NCBI GenBank assembly: GCA_015680685.1
Contig: MNCI01019108.1
Span: forward strand, 987,518-1,051,517
DNA length: 64,000 nt
Direction: 5' to 3'
Source of the DNA: Gnetum montanum
Taxonomy: Eukaryota; Streptophyta; Gnetopsida; Gnetales; Gnetaceae
Positions 35,230 through 46,784 of this stretch are shown piece after piece. Positions within the stretch are counted from its first letter, which is position 1; the number at the start of each line of letters is the position of its first letter. The notes under the pieces are model-generated. The model was not told the DNA's origin. It worked only from the letters and a program-made list of their open reading frames with translations, and did no database searches. Made by a program: the position numbers and the translations under genes.

Positions 35230-37720
35230 TTCTTCAACTAAATCTTGTTCCTACTCCAATTAAGGTTGATATATGGTTAGAAATTGAGTTTGTAAAACCT
35301 ATCAGTAGTAGGCCAATGAATCCTCCATACAATTTATTCTTATAAAAAAGACCTTACAAGAGTAAAAGGAAGGTATTCAATATTGAGAGTAGTGATCTAA
35401 TCATTGGATCAATAATAAAATTAGTTAACCATATAGAAAAATATTTGTCCTTACTTTCTAATGATTACTACAATAGAAACTACATACAAAGTATTATCAT
35501 GGAAGATATTAGAAGAACATGGAAAATAATGTTTACAATGAGCTCTAATGATCAAATATTGATCATTATACATGAATTTGAATCTAATCATGTTATTTGG
35601 AATGGAAATCATGTTATTAAGATAATGAAATATTTTGAACTAGAGATTAATAAGGCATAACATATAATTCATGGGATCCCAAGTAGTACATTCTAGAATT
35701 ACTTATGTAATTTTAAGAAAGGACATATGTTTTAAGCATGGAAACATAGGAAATATGAAGCCAAGATTTAGTAATATTGCAACAATAATAATTTTTGAGA
35801 GAGTTATAGATGAGATGGTTAACTAGTCATCATTAGAATATAGACAGGTAATGAGAGATGAAACATCTAAACCAATTAGAACTTTACCTATGATAATGAA
35901 TCTATGCATTTTATTGAAGAATCAAATTCATCTTAGATGAGCAGATCTAGGATTACCTATTATTAGAAAAAGTCAATTATCAAAGATTCTCAATAAATAT
36001 TTTCCAAATGTCACTTTTAGTAGAAAGCATGAATTTTTAATTTGTAGAACATGTCATACTTTATAAAAAAGAAAAAAGTATATAAAGAATCATCTCAAAA
36101 GGGACAAAATGTAAAGAGATCTTTAGAATGATTATGATTATATAAGTGTATGCAAAAATGCATATTACATTCACATGGATCTCACAACAAGGTAGCCAAA
36201 CATTATCTAAGCATCATTTATGATAGAATAAGTCTAAAACATCATTGTCAAAGGAGTTAGTTTTACCTAAGGATATTCTTAGAAAATAGAAGTTCCAAAT
36301 TTACAATTATTGTTAAAGGACATGGATATGATGGTTTTGATCACTTTAGTCCATTTTTAACTTAGATGGATTCCCAATTTACAATTACATCTCTGTTAAA
36401 GAATGATCCTATTGATAGGTACAGTGATATTATGAATATACACTTAAATTTCAAAATATGTTTACTTATAGCTATACTAATCAATCATTCCAAATTATGA
36501 CATGGAAAATTGTACTAGGTCAATGAAGGCTCTTATAACAATGCAAACTCTATGTTTAAGTCCTTACCTAGTACATTATTTCTACAAATAGATAACTATG
36601 AAGGAGACAAGAATAAATATGATTTTCTTTATTTTTTGTCACTTACTACAAGAAGAATTTTTAAGGTGATAGAGTTGAGCTTCCTTTTGGTGGGTCATAC
36701 AAATGAGGATATTGATGGAAGCTTTGGTAGACTTTCAATGCCTAAGAGAAAAAAAGACATAATTTCTCTAACAGAACTTATGGATATATACAAACCTATA
36801 GAGATAGATAACGTAAGCAATTACATCCCCTATTATATTGATGTGGTATATGAATTCAAGGGATACCTAGAAGGATCCATTCCAAATCAAGTTAAAAATA
36901 TTTGTGAAACACATCATATTCATTATATGAGATTCTACATGAAGACGAATGTTCTTGCAATGATTTGAAAAAGAAAAATTAGGGAAAAAGTCTGGTTTGA
37001 GCTGTTCAAGCTATGGGAATCCATAAATGGACATCTAAATATTCCTATAGGTGAACCAAGAATCTTGGAAATAAAACATGATCAAAATGAGTACACAACA
37101 ATGATTACAGATTGCATTAGATCCTACATAAAGACATGGGATGAGATGATGGAAGGCCTTTAGGGAAATGTCAAGATAGAATGAAGTGAAAGTAATTTCA
37201 GAAAATTTGTAGAGTTCTCATGAGATGATATTGTATAGAAATGCAATTACACAACATTTTTGACTAAGAACAATTGTAAAATGATAATATTCAAGTGATG
37301 GAATAGGAACATGCAAATGTTAGTTTATGGCAATGGAAGCTGAAGAGATCATTTAATCCATTTTTAAATATCAATAATGAAATGATGTTGCTGGGGGATC
37401 ATGAAAATAAAATGAAGCAAACATTACATGGGTTGGTAGAGATAGAAATACAAAATTCATGGAAAATAGGATAACCAATATAATAGTGGGCTGGTTTACA
37501 CCAACATCAAAAGTAAAGGGAAAATGGTTAGATTGTGAATGGATATATAATTGGAAAGATTTTGAGGTTAGGATAATGTAACCTAACTTAGTGGTTTACA
37601 CATGGATTAACAAAACAAGAGATGAAAAAAAGGTGAGATTGAATACTAAAGCAAAGAAAATAATCAAAGACATGGTATGATGGAATGCAAATGAGGCTAA
37701 ATAGGCTATGCATTAAAATG
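35230..37720 (+). pseudogene. decayed DUF7869-type transposon-associated gene
   Basis: A long plus-strand reading with many stops and shifts. The best-preserved part, 36552-36968, contains LQIDNYEGDKNKYDF, a run of hydrophobic residues and then FLLVGHTNEDIDGSFGRLS. This follows the pattern LQxDNxxGExNK...FLxVGHTHEDIDxxF that I associate with DUF7869-type proteins of transposon-like genes. Upstream pieces include SQLSKILNKYFPNVTFSRKHEF and IC.TCHT (about 35970-36060), plausibly the zinc-binding part. Downstream pieces include WIYNWKDFEV and an Asn/Lys-rich end near 37700. No terminal repeats were found by eye, so the mobile unit's borders are unknown. Family assignment is from pattern memory. 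Confidence 0.5.
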
Positions 37721-38260
37721 CATATTAATATTTACAAATTTTCATTTAATTGTTATAATTGCTACTGATATACAAATGAATATTTATTTGTACAAACTTT
37801 AATATGTTGAAATGAAATGAACTTTTTTATATGCTTGAATTAATTCTCTTGGTGTCCTTAGAGATGCATAACTTAAAATATATTTTTAATGTCTTTATGT
37901 TGAGATGCTATGAATTAATCATTAATATTATTTGATAACATACAATGGTATATTTAATAACTTGAAAGATCCTAACGATCTTCAAACACAATAAAATGAT
38001 CTTCACCTAGAGTCATAATGGTCATCCCTCTAGGTAGAGTCTCTAGAGGGTTGGTGGATGAGCAAAAGCCTAACCTCTTTGAGTGGTTGTGCTTGAAGTT
38101 TTAGTTTCATAGTAACATATAGAAATAAGAAAACATTAATAAATGTAACATTTTAATCAATCAAGATGTATAATACTAGGGTATGATTAGTTAGATTAGT
38201 TAAAAATAAAAACATTCAACAATTCCAGAGTTAATGGTACATTCCAAATATAACAAAAAC
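37721..38260. other. no gene seen
   Basis: AT-rich, non-coding. Contains a short imperfect inverted pair tccctctagg...cctaaa/ctagaggg near 38025-38050. Nothing else recognised. Confidence 0.6.
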
Positions 38261-38547
38261 CTCCCTCACTAGTAAGATTGCTCAATAACCCCTACAGTTA
38301 ATAAACCTAAAAATGGATTTGGAAATGAATGTTCATCACTTTATGCTAGTGTAGGATTTACTGCTTCTCATTAATTACTTCATTAATTAATTAAAACTCT
38401 CCCTCACCAGCAAGATTGCTCAGTAACCGTTGTAGTTAATAAATATGCCTAGAAACATGATGATAGATTAGAAAATGAACATTCATCACTTTAGGCTAGT
38501 CTAGGATTTTCTTATTTTCATTACTTACTTACTTAATTAATTAATTA
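38261..38547. repeat. two-unit tandem duplication, period about 137 bp
   Basis: Unit 1 starts at 38261 and unit 2 at 38398. Both begin ctccctcac.ag.aagattgctca.taacc and contain aatgaa(t/c)(g/a)ttcatcacttta.gctagt.taggatt. They end in direct TTAATTAA-type runs (38380-38395 and 38530-38547). Divergence is roughly 20%. Confidence 0.85.
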
Positions 38548-39304
38548 TTATTTTCTTATCTTACTTAGATAAGATAATGGTTGTAAAAACATCAATTATT
38601 ATACATTTCGACTAGGCTATACCATTTGAAATGAAGGGCTACTATAGGCCTAGCTAGAAAGATTGTAACTTGTGATCACCTAGTGAGTTAAATATTTAAT
38701 ACTACTTCATCCAAAAATTATGACATAGTCTATTGTGATGCTTGTAAATCATATGATTGAGGGTTGGTCATACTAACCACTCATGAACTAATTTTAAAGG
38801 AGAACATTAGGAAGATGAAGTAGGCTATTACAACATGGTTCTAATGTCAAAAGGTTGTGAAAAGGTTAAATATGTTGATGATTGACTAAACTTAGTTTGG
38901 TTGGTATGCATAGTAATAGATTTGAAGGGTACTAGATTTGTATATAATATGGATAAGTTAAGGTTTCTTCCAAGGTATTTGGAATTTGGTACAATGTGGC
39001 ATATGGTTAAAGTTATATTATAAAAGTTTGTTCTTTATTTCTAATTGATGTATTCTTTTATTTTTAGAGAGAGTTTTCTCCCTTTCTTTATAAGAACCCT
39101 TTACTAAGAAGTGAATACTTGTGAGGATGCTTTTGAATAAGGATAAGAGCTAATCCTTTTCCTACCCTGGAGGGAAGGTTTTTAAGGATTGGTAGTAAGG
39201 ATAACAACCTGAAAAGGCATCCCTAAAATCCTTGGAGTTTTTCTTCAAACTTACTAGTGATCTGATGTATTCTAATTTTTTAAATTAATATTATTCATTT
39301 TGGG
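38548..39304. other. no gene seen
   Basis: AT-rich intergenic sequence. No coding region, LTR end or RNA gene recognised. Confidence 0.6.
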
Positions 39305-40175
39305 GGTCCAACACCCTCCCCCACATAATATAAAACCTTATCCCCTAGTCTTAGCTTAAGATGTTGAATTTTATTGTCATGCCTTTGTTTTCAATAGATC
39401 TTGTGAACCTTGTTATTCATTAAGACTACCATTTAATTTTCATCTAAAAAATAAAGATCATTAAGCATTCTTTTTATTCTAGACTAAGGCCAAGATTAAG
39501 AGTAGAGGTTGTTACCAATATTATAAGCTCATGTGGGTAATTTTTGTAATTTGACATACATGAGTTCGTAGGAAGTTTCCATGTTGAACAATATGCCTAC
39601 TAACATAATTGAGCTTGCCACTCTAGTTCTTCCTATGGTGGCTTATGTTTGTAGTAAATATTTGCATGATCTGCCTATTTATGACTTCTACTTGACTATT
39701 AGCCTAGGGATAATAGGGTGTGGTCAATTATCCTTAAGTCCTAGGCATTACATTAATTTCTTAAAGGTAGGACCTATGAAATAGGTCCCATTGTTAGAAA
39801 CTAAGGATCTAGTTATACCAAAATGGTTGACTATATGCTACTTAAAGAATTTAGTGACCATAGTCCTATATTCAATTATTATAACAACCTCTACCTATTA
39901 ATAGTTGAGAGCAACTATGATGTTTAACATTAGAGTGATGGGAGCCATGAAGCTAATACCTCAAATGTCAAATGGTTCTAATAGCTATGTTCACTACTAT
40001 AGTTCATTAATTTAGGATGATATCCCACCATCCCACAATGCTTGAACTTATTTAAGTACAATGTAGCAAAAGGCTAACCAAACATCCTAACTATATTTAT
40101 CTACCTTTTATATTTGGACTTATTGATGAAAAGAATTTTAAATCAAAATCGCTAGATCTCCAAATGGTCATCCAC
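39305..40175 (-). pseudogene. older integrase relic of the E family
   Basis: Aligns by eye, same strand, to the E1 integrase region (about 1610-2460). Shared blocks include 'accttatc.cctagt', 'ttttaattttcatcta', 'aggaagtttccatgttga', 'cctatttatgacttctacttgac', 'taggtcccattgttagaaactaa' (the Asp-Asn-Gly motif region) and 'ggttctaatag'. It is more diverged than E1 or E2 are from each other, and no reading frame survives. Flanking gag, RT and LTR parts are not recognisable, so it is an old fragment. Confidence 0.75.
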
Positions 40176-41550
40176 GATCTACATTTCTTCTATAAGGAAA
40201 ATACCAAAAAAAAAATTGGAACAAAAATTTTTAGAATGTATTTATTTTTCCATGTCTTAACAATACCAAAGATATCAATTTTATTAAAGAAAGATATGTT
40301 ATATAATACTTTCAGTTTATTTGCTATCGATTCATTAATGTTTAAAAATCTATAATGCAGACATGTTATACATTTTTTAAAGTTTTCTTTGAATGTTTAG
40401 TTTTAGTAATTGCTTCATTAATTTTTGATCCAAAAATGCTATAAAACCTTTTATTTTGTTTTTTCATTTTTTTTCATTTTACATATTGTTTTGAAAATTC
40501 TCTTTTGATAAGGTCTTCATTAATCCAAATTTTATGATCCCTTAAGTCCAATGTTCCTAAACTTTAGAGCTATCATCTATGTGATGAGATTTATGAACAA
40601 TGTGCTTATATTTACCATTTTTAGGCTCAAAATAAACTACATCCTTTATTTCTAATGATTGAAAGTGAATTACTTTATCTATCACCATTACTAGTTTTTG
40701 AGTTGGGTTTTCATTTTCTTTTTTCTTTCTCCTATGTTCATGATTCCTAAAAGAGTTTTGCAACTACAAGTTTGACTATTCTAAGTATATGTGATCCTTA
40801 ATCTTGTGAAACATAGCTTTTGTCCTAACAAATTAAAATAGAAATTAAAGGCTTTTTCTTTTTCTTTCAAAAAAAATCTTTTAATTAAAATGTTTACAAA
40901 TCAAGGTGCTTCTTTGTTAAATACCCTTCAAAAATTGCTTGCAATGTGGCTATTTTAATGAGCTTTCATACATTTTTTTTTGGTAATTTCTTTCACTTGC
41001 TCATCTACTTGATTTACTTTAGTCCTAGCTTCCTTCGTAGCATACTTAGTTTTCAAAGTAGAAAACCCTCTCCATCACAATAAACCTTGCTACCAAACCC
41101 TCTCCAATGCAACAAACCATGGTAGTTCAAATGAGAATTTTTGTAGTTTTCAAATAATTTAATCAACAGTATTAGTAGTCCCATGCTTACTGATTGATTA
41201 CATGACTTCTAAAGTTATACATCTTGTTATGTTTTCAGTTTTAGAGTTTTTGATAAAAGGTTGGTAAATTTAACCCTGTGATTGCTGTTGGCATAATGTA
41301 CAAGTTGTTAAGCTAATTGACTAGGGTATGTAGACTTACTAGTACACGAAGTAACTGGCTAGAAGTGAGACCAATGAAGAGCTCTAGTGAGGTAATAAGG
41401 GGTGGAATATAACTATTCTTGTATATATATCAAGCCAAATTATCAATCATTTTGTTTTTATTAATGTCTATGATTTTGACATGATTACAATGTGAAAAAG
41501 GGATTGATTTGAATCATGTGAAGCATACAACATCAAGAGAAGGAGGGGAC
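40176..41550. other. no gene seen
   Basis: AT-rich sequence with poly-T/A runs. A short imperfect direct repeat around aaaccctctcca lies at about 41063 and 41096. A 68-codon minus-strand frame at 40557-40763 (Lys/His-rich) resembles nothing I know. Possibly unrecognisable 3' copia sequence at the right end. Confidence 0.5.
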
Positions 41551-44500
41551 ATCTGTCAGTAATCAAAATCATTTCTTGATCCATGATGTTTTCTTCAAAA
41601 CCAAATCAAGTGATTATATCATGGAATTTTAAGTACCATTAACAAAAGGCCTATTTCAATCCATATATGGATTTCTTGAGCTTGCATACCAATTGCTTAC
41701 CATCACTAGAGAAAAATCCTTTAGGTTGTTTCATATAAACCTCTTCCTCTAGATCACCATTAAGGAATGTTATTTTCACATCCATTTGATGTAATTCAAG
41801 ATCAAAATGGGCAACCAATGCCATGATAGCACAAAGGGAGTCCTTCTTAGATACAGGAGAAAGGGTCTCCTTGTAATCTATTCACTCTTTCTGAGTGAAC
41901 CTTTTAGCAACAATTCTAGCCTTATATCTTTCAATGTTACCCAATGAGTCTTTCTTAGTCTTGAAGACCCATTTGCATCCAATGGATTTTACACCATTAG
42001 ATAACTTGACAAGATCCCAAACTCCAATAGATGACATAGAGTTCATTTGATCTTTCATGGCATCATACCACAAGTTAGATTCCTTACAACTCTTGGCTTG
42101 TCAAAATGTTTTGGGATCATTTTCAGCTCCTATGTTGTAGTCAGACTCCTATAGATACACCATATAGTCACTATGAATCATTGATCATATGACTCTAGTA
42201 GATCTTCTTAATGTTGGTTCATCATTCTCTTGAGGATCATGATGTTCAACAGGCTATTCGATAGTTTCTGGTATCCATCATTTAGATGGATCTACTACTT
42301 CTTGATCAGTAGTTTGTGGAACTTCAATGACTGGTTGTTGTTCAGTACACATTTGTGTTCTAGGCGTATTGTGCACAACAATCAGTCTATCACTTGAAAT
42401 AGTGGGTTAAGTGTCTATATGATCTATCTCAGGAACAATGTTCCAAGATCTACTGCTCCCACTAATTAAGTCATTCTTAAGAAATTTAGCATTCCTTGAT
42501 TTCACAAACCTTGTAGTATGTGATGGGCAATAAAATATATATCCCTTAGACCATTCAGCATATCTAATGAAATACCCACTTATGGTCCTTAGGTCTAGCT
42601 TCTTTTCTTGTGGATTATAGACTCTTACTTCAAATAGACATCCCCAAACATGTATATGTCGCAAACTCGGTTTCCAACCTTTCCATAATTCAAATGGTAT
42701 CTTTAAAACAACCTTGGTTGGAACTCGATTTAATATATACACCACCGTCTTGAAAGCTTTAGTCCACGAGGACTTAGAAAGCTTGGAGCCCCTAAGCATA
42801 CTCTACACCATGTCTAATAATGTTTGATTTCTTCTTTCTACCACATGATTCTGGTTTGGAGAACTAGGCATAGTGTATTGGGCAACAATCCCATGCTCTT
42901 GAAGAAACTTAGCAAATGGACTAGGTGCTTGTCTATCATCAGTATATGTACCATAGTATTCACCACCTCTATTAGATCTCACTAGCTTTATTTGCTTACC
43001 ACATTGTTTCTCTACTTCAGCCCTAAACACCTTAAAGGCATCTAAAGCTTCGCTCTTGTTATGAAGTAAGTAGACATACATATATCATGAGTAATCATCA
43101 ATAAAGGTAATTAAATACTTTTGACCATATGCATCCATATCTAGACTACAAATATCTGTACGTGTGATCTCTAATATGTTTGAACTCCTCTTGACACCTT
43201 TCTTTGACATATTGGTCTGCTTTCCTTTTATGTAGTCCACACAAGTATCAAGGTTAGTAAAATCCAGAGTACTAAGTACTCCATCATTTATTAATCTCTT
43301 TATTCTTTCAATAGAGATATGTCCTAATCTACAATGCGACAACATAGGGGATACTTCATTCATAACACATCTCTTAATGCCAGCATGGACATGCATAGAA
43401 GTATAAGAAGTTTTATTTTGCAAATTAATTTTGAAAAGACCACCTATCAATATATCATTTCCAATAAGTTTAGATCTATAATATAAACTGAATATAGTGT
43501 TTGAAAAATTAAAGGAAAATCCCAATGGTACAAGCCTTGAAACAGAAATTAAATTCCTTGAAAAACTAGGAATATAAAATGTCTTTTCTAACTCTAAAAC
43601 AAAACCACTACTTAAAACTAATTTGCATATTCCAACTACCTCCACATGTGAGTGCATCTTATTGCTTGAATAGATGCATGACTCACTTCCCACTGCCTTC
43701 CTTAGGTTTTTCACCCCTTATAAGGAATTGGTAACATGGATTGTAAAACCAATATCAATCCACCATGTGTCATGGCCAACATCAACCATATAGATTCAAA
43801 ACAACCAAGTGACAGTCGAGTACCTTTCTTTTCAAGCCATTTCTAATATTTAGAATAATCCTTCTTTATGTGCTCTTTCTTTTTGTAGAAAAAACATCTA
43901 GATTACTTCTTAATATCAACTTGTGCAAGTAATTTGACCTTCCACTTGTCTTTGGCCTATTCTTTATTCTTTCCTTGTGTAGCCAAATCCACACTCTCTT
44001 TTGCTTCCATAGCAAGTCTCCCCTCTTCTTGCACACACATGGTCATTAGTTCATTGATTGACCATTTGTCCTTATGTTTGTTACAAGAAATTTTAAATGG
44101 TTCGTATTGCGGTGAGAGCGTGTTTAAGATGTAGTGCACAATAAAAGATTTCGACATCTCAACCTCAAATGTTTTGAGTTAAGCCACTATATCCCTCATT
44201 TGCATGATGTGCTCACACACACCACGAATTTCAATGAGTTTCATGGATGAGAACTTCATTATCAAGGTGCTAGCCTATGCCTTGTCTGATGACTCAAATT
44301 GTTCATCAATGGCCTTAACAAAGTGCACTCATTGTCATATTGTTCCAGTGAACCACGCATACTAGTTGAGATCTTGGTTTTTATGAACATGATAGAGAGG
44401 TGATTAGATCTCTCCCATTTTTCATAATTACCAATATCATCCAAACAACTGATTATTGTAACAACAAGTGGTTCATCCTTATGGATAGCATAATCAATGT

Positions 44501-44620
44501 CCATCCAACCTAAATGAAGAAAAATTCTCTCCTTCCACACCTTATAATTATCACCCTTTAATTTAGGAATGTCACATTTAAAATTAGTATAGCTTTAGAG
44601 TAGCTTACAGGTTGCAAAAT
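41551..44620 (-). pseudogene. truncated Ty1/copia element (gag-pol), decayed
   Basis: Read right to left in copia order. gag: PKLKGDNYKVWKERIFLHLGWMDIDYAI at about 44575-44480, then SINELMTMCVQEEGRLAME near 44060. A Gly-Asn-Pro linker follows, then the protease/pre-integrase region 43714-43085 (SPMLSHCRLGHISIERIKRLI). Integrase core 43081-42803 has RSNRGGEYYGTY for the second Asp and SPNQNHVVERRNQTLLDM for the Glu. Integrase C-term 42799-42407 has HIHVWGCLFEVRVYNPQEKKLD and SGYFIRYAEWSKGY. RT starts at about 42075 (WDLVKLSNGVKSIGCKWVFKTK) and runs to VKITFLNGDLEEEVYMKQP and KSIYGLKQA near 41650. Frames are broken by stops. The catalytic YVDD part, RNase H and 3' LTR are missing on the left, so the element is truncated. 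Confidence 0.88.
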
Positions 44621-45170
44621 TGCATAATCAAATATGCTTATATCACTAAATTTGAGGTTAAAATACCATAAGACATGTTTACCAATGTAAATCATGAAAA
44701 ATATGAATCAAATGACATAAAATTGCATTTGAGTTAAATTTTAATTCAAACATATTCATATATCCTTACGATGAAACTATGATTGCACCATCCTTAAAAA
44801 TTGCATCAAAATAGAGATCTAATGCTTCAATACAAAATGTAAGAAAAAAAAATTGGAATCAACAATGTAATCAAAGTACAAAATGCAGAAACAAATGGCA
44901 CAAGAAATTCACATGCATAAATAACTAGAAATGCATAATTCTTGAGCAAATGGAATTGATCTCCAACCATTGATGCCTCAGATTAAATTTGGCGTTTTGA
45001 TTCTTCTTTTACATAGGCACTTTGCAACGATGGTATATGTAATCTTTAAGCGTCTGTGAAAGGGACTGGAACTGCAATCTTGTTGTAATTCATGGTGCAT
45101 TTGTTCTCCCATCAAGAATGAATTTATATGCCATGGAATCAGTTACCATAAGAGACTCAATGCCAACGTG
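44621..45170. other. probable copia 5' region, no gene
   Basis: AT-rich sequence upstream of the copia gag. It may hold the copia leader and part of its 5' LTR, but I find no convincing initiator-Met primer site or LTR termini. No other feature. Confidence 0.45.
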
Positions 45171-45505
45171 TAAAAAATGTGTTATTGGATATGGAGACCA
45201 CTTTGATGCATTAACCAACTCATAAAAACGCGTTAGTGAGCATGGTGGCCACTTTCATGCATTAACCAATACATAAAGTGCATTAGTGGGTAACACATGC
45301 TATATGGCAATCTTCTAACTAGGTCAATCTGCTAACCAGGTCAAGAAACAGCGGTCAATGTGTTAGGTCAAACTAGGTCAAGAAACATGTCAATCTTCTA
45401 ACCAGGTCAATCTGCTAACCAGGTCAATCTGCTAACCAGGTCAAGAACGGCAGTCAATGTGTTAGGTCAATTAGCTAACTAGGTCAAGAAACGACAGTCA
45501 ATGTG
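45170..45505. repeat. two adjacent tandem repeat families
   Basis: 45178-45300: units of about 52 bp sharing gcgttagtgagcatggtggcc / gtgttattggatatggagacc and acttt.atgcattaaccaa. 45308-45505: irregular units built on aaccaggtcaatctgct (about 17 bp) and gtcaagaa..g.cagtcaatgtgttaggtca. The second family contains about a dozen aggtca motifs. Confidence 0.8.
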
Positions 45506-45516
45506 TCACCATATAT
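45506..45516 (+). promoter_or_regulatory. possible TATA box after the repeats
   Basis: accatatatagg follows the aggtca repeats directly. On the plus strand it is the only strong TATA between the copia relic and the germin-like gene. Without the chromovirus it would lie about 0.8 kb from that gene's ATG. Role uncertain; it could equally belong to a lost LTR. Confidence 0.3.
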
Positions 45517-45607
45517 AGGCAAGGTAGACTCGCATGGTTTTGATGATTAAGTTGAAATTGAATTACCTGGAGTTTCATTATGAAGAAACAAATCAGATTT
45601 GAACATG

Positions 45608-45612
45608 TATGA
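45608..45612. repeat. chromovirus target-site duplication, left copy
   Basis: tatga before the LTR at 45613; tctga follows the other LTR at 52420-52424. Four of five bases match. Confidence 0.55.
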
Positions 45613-46177
45613 TGTAACAACATTGCCCCAGAGAACGTTGTTCGGCACCCCAAGAGTTTCCCAAGCAGATTCTGAATCGGGAAAAAACTCAAGAGGAATA
45701 CGCCTTAGCAATCAACAATCCTGAAACACATGCCAACAAACAATGTGTTAGTGTTAGCATGTCTCCTGAGCGGTGTTTCATAAACAATATTCACGATTCG
45801 CTAACAAGCTAGATAGCGCTCCCTTGCTCCACTCACGTGGACACCACGGGGACTACCAGCTGAACCCTCCAGATTCATCACCGCATGCTAGTAGTTGGTG
45901 TCGTGCTCCAAGGAGCGCACGCAACATTCCCATAACACGTCCCATGTCACACCTGGTAAAAACACCCCAACACAGAGTTGAACTACACAACCCTCCCAAG
46001 CAAGGTCCTACCGAGTGGGGTAATGAGGTAGGTCATAGCCTCTTCTTACTAACGCATGGAACTGCCATGCCAGTATGGTTCTGAAGACACAAGGAGAGGA
46101 GGACCCCTTGTGCCCCCATGGCCCCCGAACCGTGGGGGAGGTAGCAGGCTACTAGCAACCCTGCTACCTCTCTCACA
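45613..46177 (-). repeat. chromovirus 3' LTR
   Basis: 565 bp, plus-strand ends TGTAACAACA and TCTCTCACA. It is the same length as the 5' LTR, with no indel visible by eye. The polypurine tract adjoins it at 46178. Confidence 0.95.
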
Positions 46178-46192
46178 ATTCTCCCCCACTTA
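46178..46192 (-). other. chromovirus polypurine tract
   Basis: Minus-strand TTAAGTGGGGGAGAAT, ending at the LTR start TGTGAGAG. Primes plus-strand synthesis. Confidence 0.85.
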
Positions 46193-46784
46193 AAACGAGC
46201 GATGACCTCGGAGCATGGCCTGGGTAACCCACGAGGCTGCTACATCAAAACCAAGGGAGAATTCCGTCAATTCCAGGGAAGTACGCCCATGCTATTCTAA
46301 GTCAATTCGAAGGGATCTTTGGTTCTGGAAGGTCCAACTACTAGGGCCTAAGGCCGTAAAGCATTTTCATTGAACTCGATCATCTTCCTAGGATCCGGAC
46401 TCATCCTAGCTTCTGACACCCAAGTCAAAAGCATCTCTCCTCAAGACTTGGACTGTCCATCCTTCCATACCTGGCCTAAAATGCCAAGTTATGGGAGGAC
46501 ATCAAGTGGTCTATCATTGCAACATGATAGAATGCACCGACCTAGGGATCCATGAGTTCTAGGGCATCCCTTGACTTATTTGATCCTAAGATCTAGGGGC
46601 CTTAAGTTCAACACTCTTTGAAACTTAAGCCCCATCACCTATAAAGCACTTTGAATGGCTCCAAGCATCTTCCTCCCATGTTTGAGGCCGACTCCCATAG
46701 GAATTCGCTCTCGAATCCTATAAGGCACCACATGTCGCACCTCTTCTGATTTTTTTTTCTCATGGGAGGTTTCTCCATCCATCA
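46193..46784 (-). other. chromovirus 3' untranslated region
   Basis: About 590 bases between the double TGA (46787-46782) that ends the polyprotein and the polypurine tract. Pyrimidine-rich on the plus strand. No ORF recognised. Confidence 0.7.

Noticed and set aside
44950-45510. Copia 5' LTR and initiator-Met primer site
   Set aside because: No TGGTATCAGAGC-like site or paired LTR end could be found. The partner LTR is missing, so the boundary was not claimed.
45773-46084. Open frames in both chromovirus LTRs (45773-46084 and 52015-52377)
   Set aside because: They lie within the duplicated LTRs, read against the element's coding direction and resemble no protein.
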